Assembly: GCF_000143535.2 (NCBI RefSeq)
Contig: NC_037317.1
Coordinates: forward strand, 310,001 to 374,000
Reading direction: 5' to 3'
Length of the DNA stretch: 64,000 nt
Source: Botrytis cinerea B05.10
Taxonomy: Eukaryota > Ascomycota > Leotiomycetes > Helotiales > Sclerotiniaceae
Shown here piece after piece: positions 24,708-34,265 of this stretch. Position numbers and translations under genes: made by a program. The notes below the pieces were generated by a model that worked only from the letters and a program-made list of their open reading frames with translations, was not told the DNA's origin and made no database searches. Positions within the stretch are counted from its first letter, which is position 1. Each line of letters starts with the position of its first letter.

Positions 24708-25100
24708 ATGGTAAGAATCATAGGAAACTACTCATGGTTGACTCCTTTGTATTCAAATTACTGCTAATTACTAACAATGATACAGTCCAAAGATTCAAAT
24801 CACACCTATGTCCATTTCACACTATCCCGCACAGCGGATCTTTTCGAAGACTTCTGCAAAGACAAACTCCCCGACGATGACATTTACGTACCACCACACA
24901 ATCAGCCAGTAAACCCTGAAGATGAAGACGACGTTGTTCCCGATCAACATGCAGCATTTGGGATTCAGAGGGCGACACAAAAGACAAAAGAGCCAGCCTG
25001 GAAAGATTTGGGATTAGCAGAATTGATGAAGAAAGGTCCAGGTGAGAAAAGTGGAAATGAAGGAGGAAATTATAAGGGCATAAGGAGTCTTCCAAGGTGA
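24708..25100 (+). CDS. Conserved-looking small acidic protein, function unknown
   Basis: The start codon is the whole of the first coding exon: ATG at 24708-24710 is followed directly by GTAAGA. A 75-nt intron ends in a CAG at 24785, and exon 2 (24786-25100) completes 105 residues. The protein starts MSKDSNHTYVHFTLSRTADL, has a FEDFCKDKLPDDDIYVPP segment, an acidic stretch EDEDDVVPD, an amphipathic piece AAFGIQRATQKTKEPAWKDL and a basic C-terminus ending GIRSLPR. No signal peptide, membrane segment or zinc motif is visible. I do not recognise the family. Clean splice sites, phase consistency and the divergent arrangement with S29 argue that it is a real gene. Confidence 0.7.
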
Positions 25101-25864
25101 ACAAATGTGAAGGAATTTCGGAGTTAAAATGGGCATACGATCTAATGGGAACTAATGACGGAGTCTGGCACTCCACGATTGTTTGAGAGAAGAAGGCTGA
25201 AGGGATCAAAGGGACAGCAATATATTAATGGTATGGAGGTTGGTCTGGCATATTAAACTTCAAGGATATCATCATATTGTGGGAAGCATCAATACCCAGG
25301 GAGAAGTCCTATGAATTTTATATCCTTCGTAAAGAAGCCTTCTAAGGAATATTGGGATGCTGGTGACTCTGGTGCGACATAACTCTGCTTCTAGGGATAC
25401 AGGCCTACAAACACGGCATGGAGACGCTCTAAACAACTCTTGGATTTGATCGATTCGTTCATCTAGTGCCCTATTTTCTGTGGTTAAGATGGAGATTTGT
25501 GGAATGAACCTCGTCAGACACCTGCCCAAATTGCATCACCTGTTCGAGTCCTAATTGTTGGAGATCAAGCCATGTGATATGACGGCATGGTTGTGATCTT
25601 CCTTTGTAAACAAGCCAACAAGCCAAGGAAGTACAATTAGTTCCGCGCTGAAAAGCAACGTGTTGATAGAAAAGCCAAATGGATAAATGGTGACAAGCAT
25701 ATGTTCTCTTCTATGTCGTATCTAGTCGAGTACGACGACTGCGGGACAGAAGGCAGACCCAAATATTAACCATAAACTCCATCCCAATGATACTCCTTTA
25801 CGCCCAGCGTATGGTCGTGGATACGTTGCAAGGTCCAAATGATATGATTTCACTTCTCTTCAAC
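25101..25864. other. Intergenic region
   Basis: Convergent spacer between the 105-residue protein gene (+) and the TRAPP subunit gene (-). Only short frames; nothing recognisable. Confidence 0.5.
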
Positions 25865-26622
25865 CTAACTCTTCCCCAGAAATGCCTCTCTCTCTACCAC
25901 CTCTTCCTGAAACTTGACCAAAAACACCGTCTTCCCTGGCCATAACTCTCCTTCCTCCCCCCTTCCTACACTATGCGCCGTCACCCTAGCCGGAAACCCT
26001 GCGCCATCACAAACTCCCTCAATAATGCCCGCGACAAACGCAGCACAATTCAATTGATTCATTTCTTTAGGAACACTAATATATTGATTGACAAGAGGTT
26101 CATTATCGGATATCATATATTCCTCTGGCGTGTCAGGGTTTGAAGATTTTTCGAGTGCATCTGCAGGACGGGAAAAGAGGTGACGCCAGAGAACGGTGGT
26201 TATGAATTGGAGGAGGGCGATGATATTAAGGGGTCGGGTTTGTGTACGTGGTGGCTCGCGGTAGAGCAGGAGATCGAGGAGTTTGAGGCCGATGGGATGA
26301 CCTTGGACATTTAGTCTAGTGTTTTGATTAGAATCATACTTCGTATTTACAGAGCTCGTTTGTCGAAACTCGACATGTAGTGAAGGAAATCTTACCGCTT
26401 CTCGAGATCTTGAATACCAGTAACCCGTCGTTGTGCATAACTAACCATCTCACCAAATAGATATGCAAAGCTGGCTTGACTTAGTTCCTGCGTCTTACTG
26501 CGATTCAGTGGTCTATGGTATATCGTTTTGCCGGTGGAAGGATATCGCAGCCCTGACTGAGAGCCTCGTTGAGTATGAGAAACTTGGCCGGTCAATGGCG
26601 GTTTTACCGGTTGGGAGGACAT
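25865..26622 (-). CDS. TRS31: TRAPP complex subunit Trs31 (TRAPPC5/BET3 superfamily)
   Basis: Two exons, 26622-26396 and 26315-25865, encode 225 residues; the 80-nt intron is phase 2 and splits an Arg codon. TRAPP is the guanine-nucleotide exchange complex for Ypt1/Rab1 in ER-to-Golgi vesicle tethering, and Trs31 is one of its core small subunits. After a basic disordered N-terminus the Bet3-like fold begins with KTIYHRPLNRSKTQELSQAS and FAYLFGEMVSYAQRRV, continues across the junction (LNVQGHPIGLKLLDLLLYRE), then LLQFITTVLWRHLFSRPAD and the C-terminal NQLNCAAFVAGIIEGVCDGAGFPARVTAH, the most conserved block of TRAPP subunits. The length agrees with fungal orthologues. Confidence 0.92.
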
Positions 26623-26940
26623 TTAATTGATTAATTATTGGTCGCGCGTAGTTGGATATACTATATGATATGGCTTTGTGAGATAGTTACGAACTTTGTG
26701 ATTTGTGTGAAGTTGGATGTAGGTATGATTTGGGGGGTTGTCGCAAGGCTGCTGAAATTGAGGGCGAGGTCGATGGCCAAGCGAGGGGGTAGTATCATTA
26801 TCCAATTTCCTCAGAAACATTATCTGGTAGTACATGGAAGGTTCAGGAGCGGTTGAAATTATTATTTACTTAATTTATTAATATCTAGTCTATTATATCC
26901 TGTTGCAAACAAATCATTTGTGCAGTCTTTTCTATGGATC

Positions 26941-28139
26941 TCATGCCTCGTCATTCTTCTCGGATTTTCCGTTGATGTCTCCTGATATCTCGGACAATGT
27001 CCCGAGTGTTTTCGGTTCAACGGCATGACCATTTGATGGCATTTCCTCAGCAGCACCGCCGCTGATGCTAGGAACATTTCCACCCTTCAAATAAACTTCA
27101 CTCTCTCCAATGTGCTTCCCCGCCTGGACCCAACGCTCAAAAGCACTCTGTTGACGCCCCTCACATTGTTTGATCAACTCCGGCCAGTAGGTTGCATGAT
27201 CATACTCGAATGCAAACTCTCCATCAAACTCAGCCCAGAGTTGTTGAGGAGGTACGTACTGTTTCATGTCATCATTGAATTTCAACTTTTCTTTAGTCAA
27301 TGGATCAATGAATGGGGTGATGAGTTTGAAAAAGCCGTTCACCATCCAAGGAACTTGTAGGGAATTAGCAAGGAACTTGCCCGTCGAGTAGGAGACTTAC
27401 TGTTGATAATCAAAGCTCTCCCAAGTCGTTCAGGGTAGTGAGTTTGGAGAATATTCAGGACTTCTCTAGCTTGCCCAATGCCAGGTGCTGTGTTCGATCT
27501 GCTCTTACTGGACTTGAAGTTGATCAACAATGCGAGCGTGAACTGGCCTGGAATCATCAAGTCGATACATCGCTCGAGCATGAATACTAAATGTTGTACT
27601 TGCTTGGGATTCGGTTCCGTATTTTGTCTTCCAGGATTCAAGTAATGACATGGACGTCCTTCGTTATCATAACCAAAGATGAACTGCTTGCCGGTTTCGT
27701 TCTCGATTGAGAGGTCATCGCCAGTAAGATTGCTCACACCGTACTCTCGCCTCCAAGTCAGAGTCCCTAACAGTCGCTTTGGTGCTTCCGTAGCGGACCA
27801 TTTTGTTGCTCGCAAGTATCGGCATAAACATTCTCTTGTCAACCATAATTTTTCACTATCCGTGATAGGCCCTCCTTTTGAATCTTTGGCTGGAATTTCT
27901 GTCCATGACTTGACAGTTTCTAACAGCGCATCGTATTTCTTCTGTTGTTCCTCTGTGAGCTCTGGCGAAGGAGGAGGCTTCGAAGACTCGAGAGGGTTGA
28001 GAAATGGTGGCTTGAGAGGACTTGGTCCTTTTCCCTCAATTGAAGCTGAAGATGTCTGCCCATTAGCAGAACCCCCTAGATTAACACCGGCCATCTCTTT
28101 CTCGATGCCTGCGACTTCCGTTTGATTTTCTGTTGACAT
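26941..28139 (-). CDS. CRAL-TRIO (Sec14-like) phosphatidylinositol transfer protein, PDR16-like
   Basis: Two exons, 28139-27401 and 27353-26941, joined by a very short 47-nt intron (phase 1), encode 383 residues. The start is the first ATG in frame (MSTENQTEV). Residues 1 to about 80 are a Ser/Pro-rich tail. The CRAL-TRIO N-domain follows (WLTRECLCRYLRATKWSATE, with a helix LLGTLTWRREYGV), then the lipid-binding lobe: GYDNEGRPCHYLNPGRQN, LINFKSSKSRSNTAPGIGQ, VLNILQTHYPERLGRALIIN and, after the junction, IPWMVNGFFKLITPFIDP. These are signatures of the yeast Pdr16/Sfh3 branch, which exchanges PtdIns and sterol and influences azole tolerance. The C-terminal region is acidic and unconserved. Lipid specificity is inferred only from the family. 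Confidence 0.9.
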
Positions 28140-28634
28140 TTTAAATAGTAGAATAGATGCTTGATTGCAAAATGGTATATCTCGAATCGCAGTCAACTCC
28201 CGAAGACAAGAAGACAGAATTCAAGGGGTAATTAGTAACCTATGTCCTGACACCGACTTGTGCAATCTAAAAATGTGGTGCTAGCTCAGCCTTATGAGGG
28301 TTCCATTGGTGAGATTTTATTTTATTACCACTTCTCAATTGAGTGTACCTACTGTTTTGAAACAATTGCCAAGAAGTGATAGGTTGCAATTGTCTGGGAA
28401 ATTGTGGCAGAAACATATTCTGTTACGAGTACGAGTATTATCCAACAAGTTCGTTTGAGAAGGGTGTTGAACCATTTGATGAATTGTGGCTTGTTCGTGG
28501 CGCAAACTCGTGAAAATCAATTTAGTTTTATTGTATTGAAGCGCGTCAAAACGCGTCTCCCCAAATATCTCTTCCAAGATCAAACCTGGCCGAACTCAAC
28601 AATACCAACGATTTTTCTACACAACAGCCTCAAA
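28140..28634. promoter_or_regulatory. Divergent promoter region, Sec14-like gene / POL12
   Basis: About 495 nt between the divergent start codons at 28139 (-) and 28635 (+). No clear TATA box; contains both leaders. The sequence GCGCGTCAAAACGCGTCTC near 28540-28560 contains two ACGCG/CGCGT-like elements resembling MCB cell-cycle boxes, which would suit a replication gene (inference). Confidence 0.45.
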
Positions 28635-30828
28635 ATGGCGGAAAACGATAGTGAGCTTAATGATTTGTTCTCGTCTGCGACTGCTTCAGGTGAACCCCTT
28701 GAGGCAGATGTACTCACAGAATTGCATTCAATTATGCGACTGCATTCAATACCCCCGCAAGAGCTTTTCTACAAATGGGAATCATATAGCATTAAAATGG
28801 GACAGGATGACATGAAATTAGATATCGATACTGTTAGAGCGCTCAAGCAAAGTGTGCAAGACGGATTGGAAAAGGAGAATCGGAAAACCAAGGCTCAAAC
28901 GTCGAATAAAAGAGTTGGAGCCACGCCTCGAAATGCAGGAAACAATAATGATGTTTTTGGAATGTAAGCAGGTTCTTGAATTATCACATTGCTCTTTACT
29001 CATAGTAACGTAGGTTAGATATCGCGCCAAATACCCCTCGAAGTGGGATGAGTTCGCGACCGAAACGCAAAGTAGAGACACCTTCTATGTCAAGAGTGAA
29101 AGCAGAACCGGCTAGTAGCCCCCCAGACTTCAGGACATCGAAAAACCTGAGGGAAGCCGATACTGGTGCTGAAGCTGGAGCCGGCTCTTCATATGCTCCG
29201 TATGGTACCACGATCTTCTGAAATCGCCGAATACTGACAGAATGTAGAACTTCATTCAACGATAGAAAGTTTGCCGGCCAAATTGTAGAAATTCTGAATG
29301 ACCACCTCGAGCTACCAGAGCCTCCAATTGCTCCTTATCCAGAATCCAGAATCAAACTTACGGCCAACTCAGACATGAAGAAATTATCTTACAAGACAAT
29401 GGCCATGAAATCATCAGAAGCGTCGGAAATATTGGATGACCGTATAGACGAGTTCATGCTTCTGATACAAGCACATCATAAGCTAGATGACTCGGACTTT
29501 GGTAGTGCAGCAAGTCAAAGTACGAATGAAATAGTATCTGTTGGAAGGATTGCATGCGACTCTGCTGAAGGAAAACTTAATCCATCTTCAATTGTACTTG
29601 AAACATCGCGAAGAATGGGTGCTGGATTAAGAATACCACTCAAAGTTGATAAGATGAGTGGATTCCAATTCTTCCCTGGGCAGATAGTTGCACTGAAGGG
29701 AATAAATGCTTCTGGGGAACATTTTACAGTGAGCGAGATTCTCGAGCCTCCTCTTCTAGGCGTTGCTGCATCTACGCCTGCTGGCCTTGATGAACATGTT
29801 CGAAGACTTCGAGGAGGTCCAGATGCAATGGATGAAGACTCTGACCCTGCACCTCTTAACATTATTATTGGAAGTGGCCCCTTTACAGCAGATGACAATC
29901 TGGACTTCGAACCTCTACACGCAATTTGTAGCCAAGCAGCGGATACCTACGCTGATGTACTAATTCTGACTGGGCCGTTTCTTGATATCGATCATCCCTT
30001 AATCGCAAGTGGAGATTTTGACCTCCCTGAGGAAGCTCTAGCTGATCCCGACACCGCCACCATGTCGGCGATCTTCAAACATCTTATTACTCCAGCTTTC
30101 ACCCAACTCGCTTCTACTCACCCCCGAATTACTATACTCATTGTTCCTTCGGTCAAAGATGCAATTGATAAACATGCTGCGTGGCCTCAAGAACCCTTTC
30201 CAAGAAAAGACGTTGGACTCCCCAAAGCTGTCCGTGTCATCGGTAACCCCATGACTATTGCCCTTAACGAAATTGTCATGGGCATCTCATCCCAGGACAT
30301 CTTGTATGAACTTCGGCATGAAGAAATCATCGGTGGGAAGCCACAGGATCCCACTTTGCTCGCACGATTACCCAAGTATTTAATCGAGCAACGTCATTTT
30401 TTCCCCCTATTTCCACCGGTTCAGAGAACTCAATTGCCGAAAACTGGGACGGAGGATGGTATTCCTGTGGGAGCGATGCTCGACACAAGCTTCTTGAAGT
30501 TGGGGGAAATGATCAATGTGAGGCCGGATATGTTGGTGGTTCCAAGTTCACTACCCCCCTTCGCTAAGGTATGTGATCCTCACGAATTCCTTGTTTAATG
30601 TGACCAAGGACATTTATTATGGGATAAAATTAATAACATTGACGTATATAGGTTGTAGAAAGTGTGTTAGTGATTAATCCAGGATATTTATCGAAACGGA
30701 GAGGAGCAGGGACATATGCAAAGTTGACAGTATACCCAGCATCGATGACGCAGCAAGAGAGAACGCAGGGAACTATGATCGGTCATAAGTTGTTTGAGCG
30801 AGCTCGAGTAGATATCATACGGATATGA
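28635..30828 (+). CDS. POL12: DNA polymerase alpha subunit B (Pol12/p70)
   Basis: Non-catalytic B subunit of the polymerase alpha-primase complex, needed to start Okazaki fragments. Four exons, 28635-28963, 29014-29199, 29248-30568 and 30652-30828, with introns of 50, 48 and 83 nt, encode 670 residues; all junction phases agree. The N-terminal helical domain (residues 1 to about 90) includes the ELHSIMRLHSIPPQELFYKW helix. A Ser/Pro-rich linker with PNTPRS follows. The OB-fold part includes VGRIACDSAEGKLNPSSIVLE and FFPGQIVALKGINASG. The inactive phosphoesterase domain includes IIIGSGPFTADDNLDFEPL, LILTGPFLDIDHPLI and PSVKDAIDKHAAWPQEPF. The final exon encodes ESVLVINPGYLSKRRGAGTY and ARVDIIRI at the end, the usual C-terminus of this family. 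Confidence 0.95.
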
Positions 30829-31613
30829 TATGAAACTTCAAGGAGACTGAGCCATGAGAGATAGAAATCATCTAGTCCCAAATTCTTATCCCGAATGTTA
30901 ATATTCTAGAGTTCGCAAGGTTTCCATTACCCATCATCCATCGAGAGAAAGATGTATTGATAGTGATGCCCATCATTACGACTCTGACCTCATTGAGACC
31001 AGTTAGTCTCTTACGTAGTATACATTATTTGAGAAATAAAAAAAGTCTAATATTTCAGTTGAATTAAATTCAAAGTCTTCATCCGGCACCAATACCCCTA
31101 AGTTTCATTCACCCGAGCCGAGATCTAATTTTGACGAGGCCAAAGTTGATGCCCCGCGTTTTGCTTATTAAGGCTGATCCGCAACACACTTTTATTTGCA
31201 GGGATAAAATAACGCTACTGTAATCTTTAGTTCTTCAGCCTTTCGAACAATATTAATATCGGTGGTACATGCAACTCGAATCATCCAAGACAAAAATTGT
31301 GAATTATTTCGATCCTCCAGGTTCAAACCCATTTTCAACTGTACGGTCACAAAAAACACTCAGAATAAACCATTATTGAAGTCTTCATTCCTATCCAGCT
31401 TGACGATCTACGAATTCACAAGAAAGTGACTCATTTTCGGATTCATTGCGACAACCTTCAAACCCCCACCATCTCAAACTACAAAACATAGTCGCAACAG
31501 ATCAAAACGCAGATAAAGTCAAGAATATACCAGCGGAGTTGTTTCGCGTTGGTCTTAGGCCTAGTCTTTGGTTCATAAGCTCAAGTGCTCCTTTTTTTAT
31601 ATCAAGCACCGCA
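30829..31613. other. Intergenic region and 5' leader of the eIF2B delta gene
   Basis: Tandem spacer with A/T-rich stretches. The reading frame of eIF2B delta is open upstream to 31446 but has no further ATG, so that part is leader. No gene supported. Confidence 0.5.
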
Positions 31614-33153
31614 ATGTCTGCCGAAGACTCACCTGCGGCCACAGGCTCCGCAAGTGCTGTCAAACCGAAGGTAGGAGGTACTGAATCTACACCTTCTTCA
31701 GCACAAGGAAAATCCCCCAACACAAAATCAGGGAATGCAAAGGAAAATGCCAAACCTACACCCGATGCAGGAAAATTATCAGCTGCAGAACTGAAAAAGA
31801 AGGCAAAGGAAGAGAAGGCTGCACGCAGAGCTGCAGCAGTACAGAGCAAAGCAACGGCCGAGAATCCGACTCCTGCCACTGTGGCACCAGGACAGAAAAG
31901 CGAGTCCGCGAAAGGAGGAAAATCTCAGCCTAAAAAAGGCGCAGAAGTACGAAATTTGCCAGTCAGAGGAGGGCCGACAAAATCCGCCCCAGTTGTAGAA
32001 GTTCCAAAGGTCGAAGATAAGACCGTTGATCTTTTCAGACATTTATATAAACCACGGACAACTACAATTGCTGAGGCAAACAAAGATGTCCATCCCGCAG
32101 TGCTTGCTCTTGGGCTGCAAATGAGCAATTACACAATATGCGGCAGTTGCGCAAGACTTGTGGCAACACTGCAAGCATTCAAGAGAGTGAGTTTATTTTT
32201 GAGGATTGAATTCATATGTGCATCTACTTTCTCCTCCCCTCTCCCCCTTTAGATGGCCGTAACCTCATTATCACTTTCTTACATTTTTCCAGGTTGTCGA
32301 ATCTTACAAAACCCCTGTAGGGGCAAGTCTCACGCGTCATTTCATACCACATGTCCTCTCTCCTCAAATTGAGTACTTAGCTTCTTGTCGACCTCTTTCA
32401 GTATCTATGGGTAACGCCATTCGTCACCTTAAGCTGGAAATATCAAAAACCGACCCAGATTTGTCGGAAGCCGAGGCGAAGGAGAGTGTTTGTGATGCCA
32501 TTGACGTCTTTATGCGCGAGAGAATTACTTTCGCTGATAAGGTTATTGCCGATACTACTGCTGAGAAGATTAGAGACGGTGATGTTATATTAACTTACGG
32601 CAAGAGTAGTCTGGTGCAAAAAGCGTTAGTGAGAGCCCACGAAATGGGCAAGAAGTTCAGAGTCATTGTGGTTGACTCGAGACCTCTACATGAGGGAAAG
32701 CATTTAGCATCGGCACTTGTCAGTTTAGGTATCGAAGTCAAGTACTGTTTGATCCATGGACTAAGTCATAACATCCAAGATGTAACAAAGGTTCTATTAG
32801 GTGCTCACGCAATGATGAATAATGGCCGATTATATTCAAGGATAGGAACAGCTTTGGTTGCCATGGAAGCTTCATCCGCTGACAAGCCAGTTATCGTTCT
32901 TTGCGAGACCATCAAATTCACCGATCGAGTAGCTTTGGACTCGATTGTTCTTAATGAGATCGCACCAGCCAATGAGCTCGTGATTGCTGGAGGACCATTA
33001 GAGAACTGGATGGATGTTAAGAAACTCCAACTTTGCAATCCTATGTATGATGTTACTCCGGCCGAGTATATTCAGATGGTTGTTACGGAGTCAGGAAGTA
33101 TACCAACAACTTCTGTACCAGTTCTTCATAGATTAGTAAATGAAGCTCAGTAG
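31614..33153 (+). CDS. GCD2: Translation initiation factor eIF2B subunit delta (Gcd2)
   Basis: Regulatory subunit of the decameric eIF2B exchange factor that recycles eIF2-GDP and senses phosphorylated eIF2-alpha. Two exons, 31614-32186 and 32293-33153 (106-nt intron, phase 0), encode 477 residues. The first 150 or so residues are a lysine/alanine-rich disordered extension (KLSAAELKKKAKEEKAARRA), typical for delta. The conserved IF-2B fold starts at VDLFRHLYKPR and HPAVLALGLQMSNYTICGS and continues with PQIEYLASCRPLSVSMGNAI. The Rossmann-like C-terminal half has DVILTYGKSSLVQKAL, VIVVDSRPLHEGKHLA and LLGAHAMMNNGRLYSRIGTA, followed by VIVLCETIKFTDRV and NPMYDVTPAEYIQMVVTE. These are strong delta-type signatures. 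Confidence 0.95.
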
Positions 33154-33521
33154 AGCGTTGCGATATCTAGAGAGCCCAAAGAGAGGCATGATCTCATTGA
33201 GCAGGTGTTGGATGGCGTTCAAAAAGAATTTTGATGATATCAAAATAATCACATCTGATGTATGATAGTGTAATAGCTGGATAAAATGAAATACAATGTC
33301 CAGACTTCCTTTAAATCCATTTGAATATCCACACCACATTGAGACTTGTTCCCTAATGTTTGTTTTTATGATGAGATATTGAGCAATTTCTTTCTCATTG
33401 ACCAATTACCCGTAAAAATGTGTACAATTTCCATATCTGTTCTTGGTTTCTTGTCATCCCCTGCTCGTTCAGAACCCATCCTCCCGGTTTTCAAATTCCC
33501 AGCGCTCTTCCAATAAATAAC
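33154..33521. other. Convergent intergenic spacer
   Basis: Short convergent interval between the eIF2B delta gene and the small mitochondrial protein gene. No coding evidence; 3' untranslated regions only. Confidence 0.5.
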
Positions 33522-33877
33522 TTATGACTCCTCAACAGCTTCCTCCCTCTCCTTCCTCCTCGCCCTCTTCTCCAAAATAGCTGTTCGTCTAGCCCCAAGG
33601 ATAGCTTGTTGCCGACTCTCAACTCCCTGCATCCAATATCCAAACGAAGCACCGACGCCGCCGAAAACGGGGTAGACCCAGAGAGATTGTCTGCTGAAAA
33701 AAGGCCGCATTTCAAGGCCGAGTTGCCAAGCGCGGACAGCAAGGCCTAGTGAGAATGCGTGTTAGTCAAATGAAAGGGGACAGAGTGAAATATGCGGGGA
33801 ACTAGCTGGTAAGAGGAGGGGCAGATGGAAGAGGGGAACATACCAAAGCCAGTCCAGAAGAGAACTTTGTGAACCAT
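33522..33877 (-). CDS. Small mitochondrial membrane protein, resembles a fungal complex I accessory subunit
   Basis: Two exons, 33877-33844 and 33745-33522, with a 98-nt phase-1 intron, encode 85 residues. The N-terminus reads MVHKVLFWTGFGLAVRAWQL, a short amphipathic and hydrophobic segment that can serve as a membrane anchor. It is followed by GLEMRPFFSRQSLWVYPVFG, a second hydrophobic segment GGVGASFGYWMQGV, and a highly charged C-terminal helix ending EKRARRKEREEAVEES. I associate this architecture with small accessory subunits of mitochondrial NADH:ubiquinone oxidoreductase in filamentous fungi, but I am not certain of the exact subunit. The fallback description is a small conserved inner-membrane protein. 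It is divergent from the Shg1 gene. Confidence 0.72.
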
Positions 33878-34265
33878 ATTTTTGTTTTTGATGAGAATTG
33901 AGGTTTGGGTGGATGATTGTGAGCCTGAATTTGGCGTGAACTGCACGATCAGAATTGGAGATTTGCAGATGCGTATGATGGGTTGTGTAGTCGCTGCCAC
34001 GGCTTCTACTCCAGGATTCACTCGGATGGTTGTTGAAGGTCACTTTAGATCGCACTAGCGCGATTGGCTGATCGATAGGTAACACGTGACTCGCGTCTAT
34101 TGAATTGAATTCATGCGCGGTCAACTTACTTTGAGATTACTCGTTCCAACGTTGTTTGTTCATCCTTTTCAACTTTTTCACAAGGTTGCTAAACTTTTTC
34201 TCCTCCAATATGAAGTAAATTTCGGGAGAGCTTTGAATAATACAATTCAGCACCACAAGGAAAGA
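33878..34265. promoter_or_regulatory. Divergent promoter region, mitochondrial protein gene / Shg1 gene
   Basis: 388 nt between divergent start codons (33877 minus, 34266 plus). No TATA box is obvious. It contains a CACGTG-like E-box context (AACACGTGACTC near 34081-34092), a common element upstream of fungal mitochondrial and metabolic genes (inference). Confidence 0.45.
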
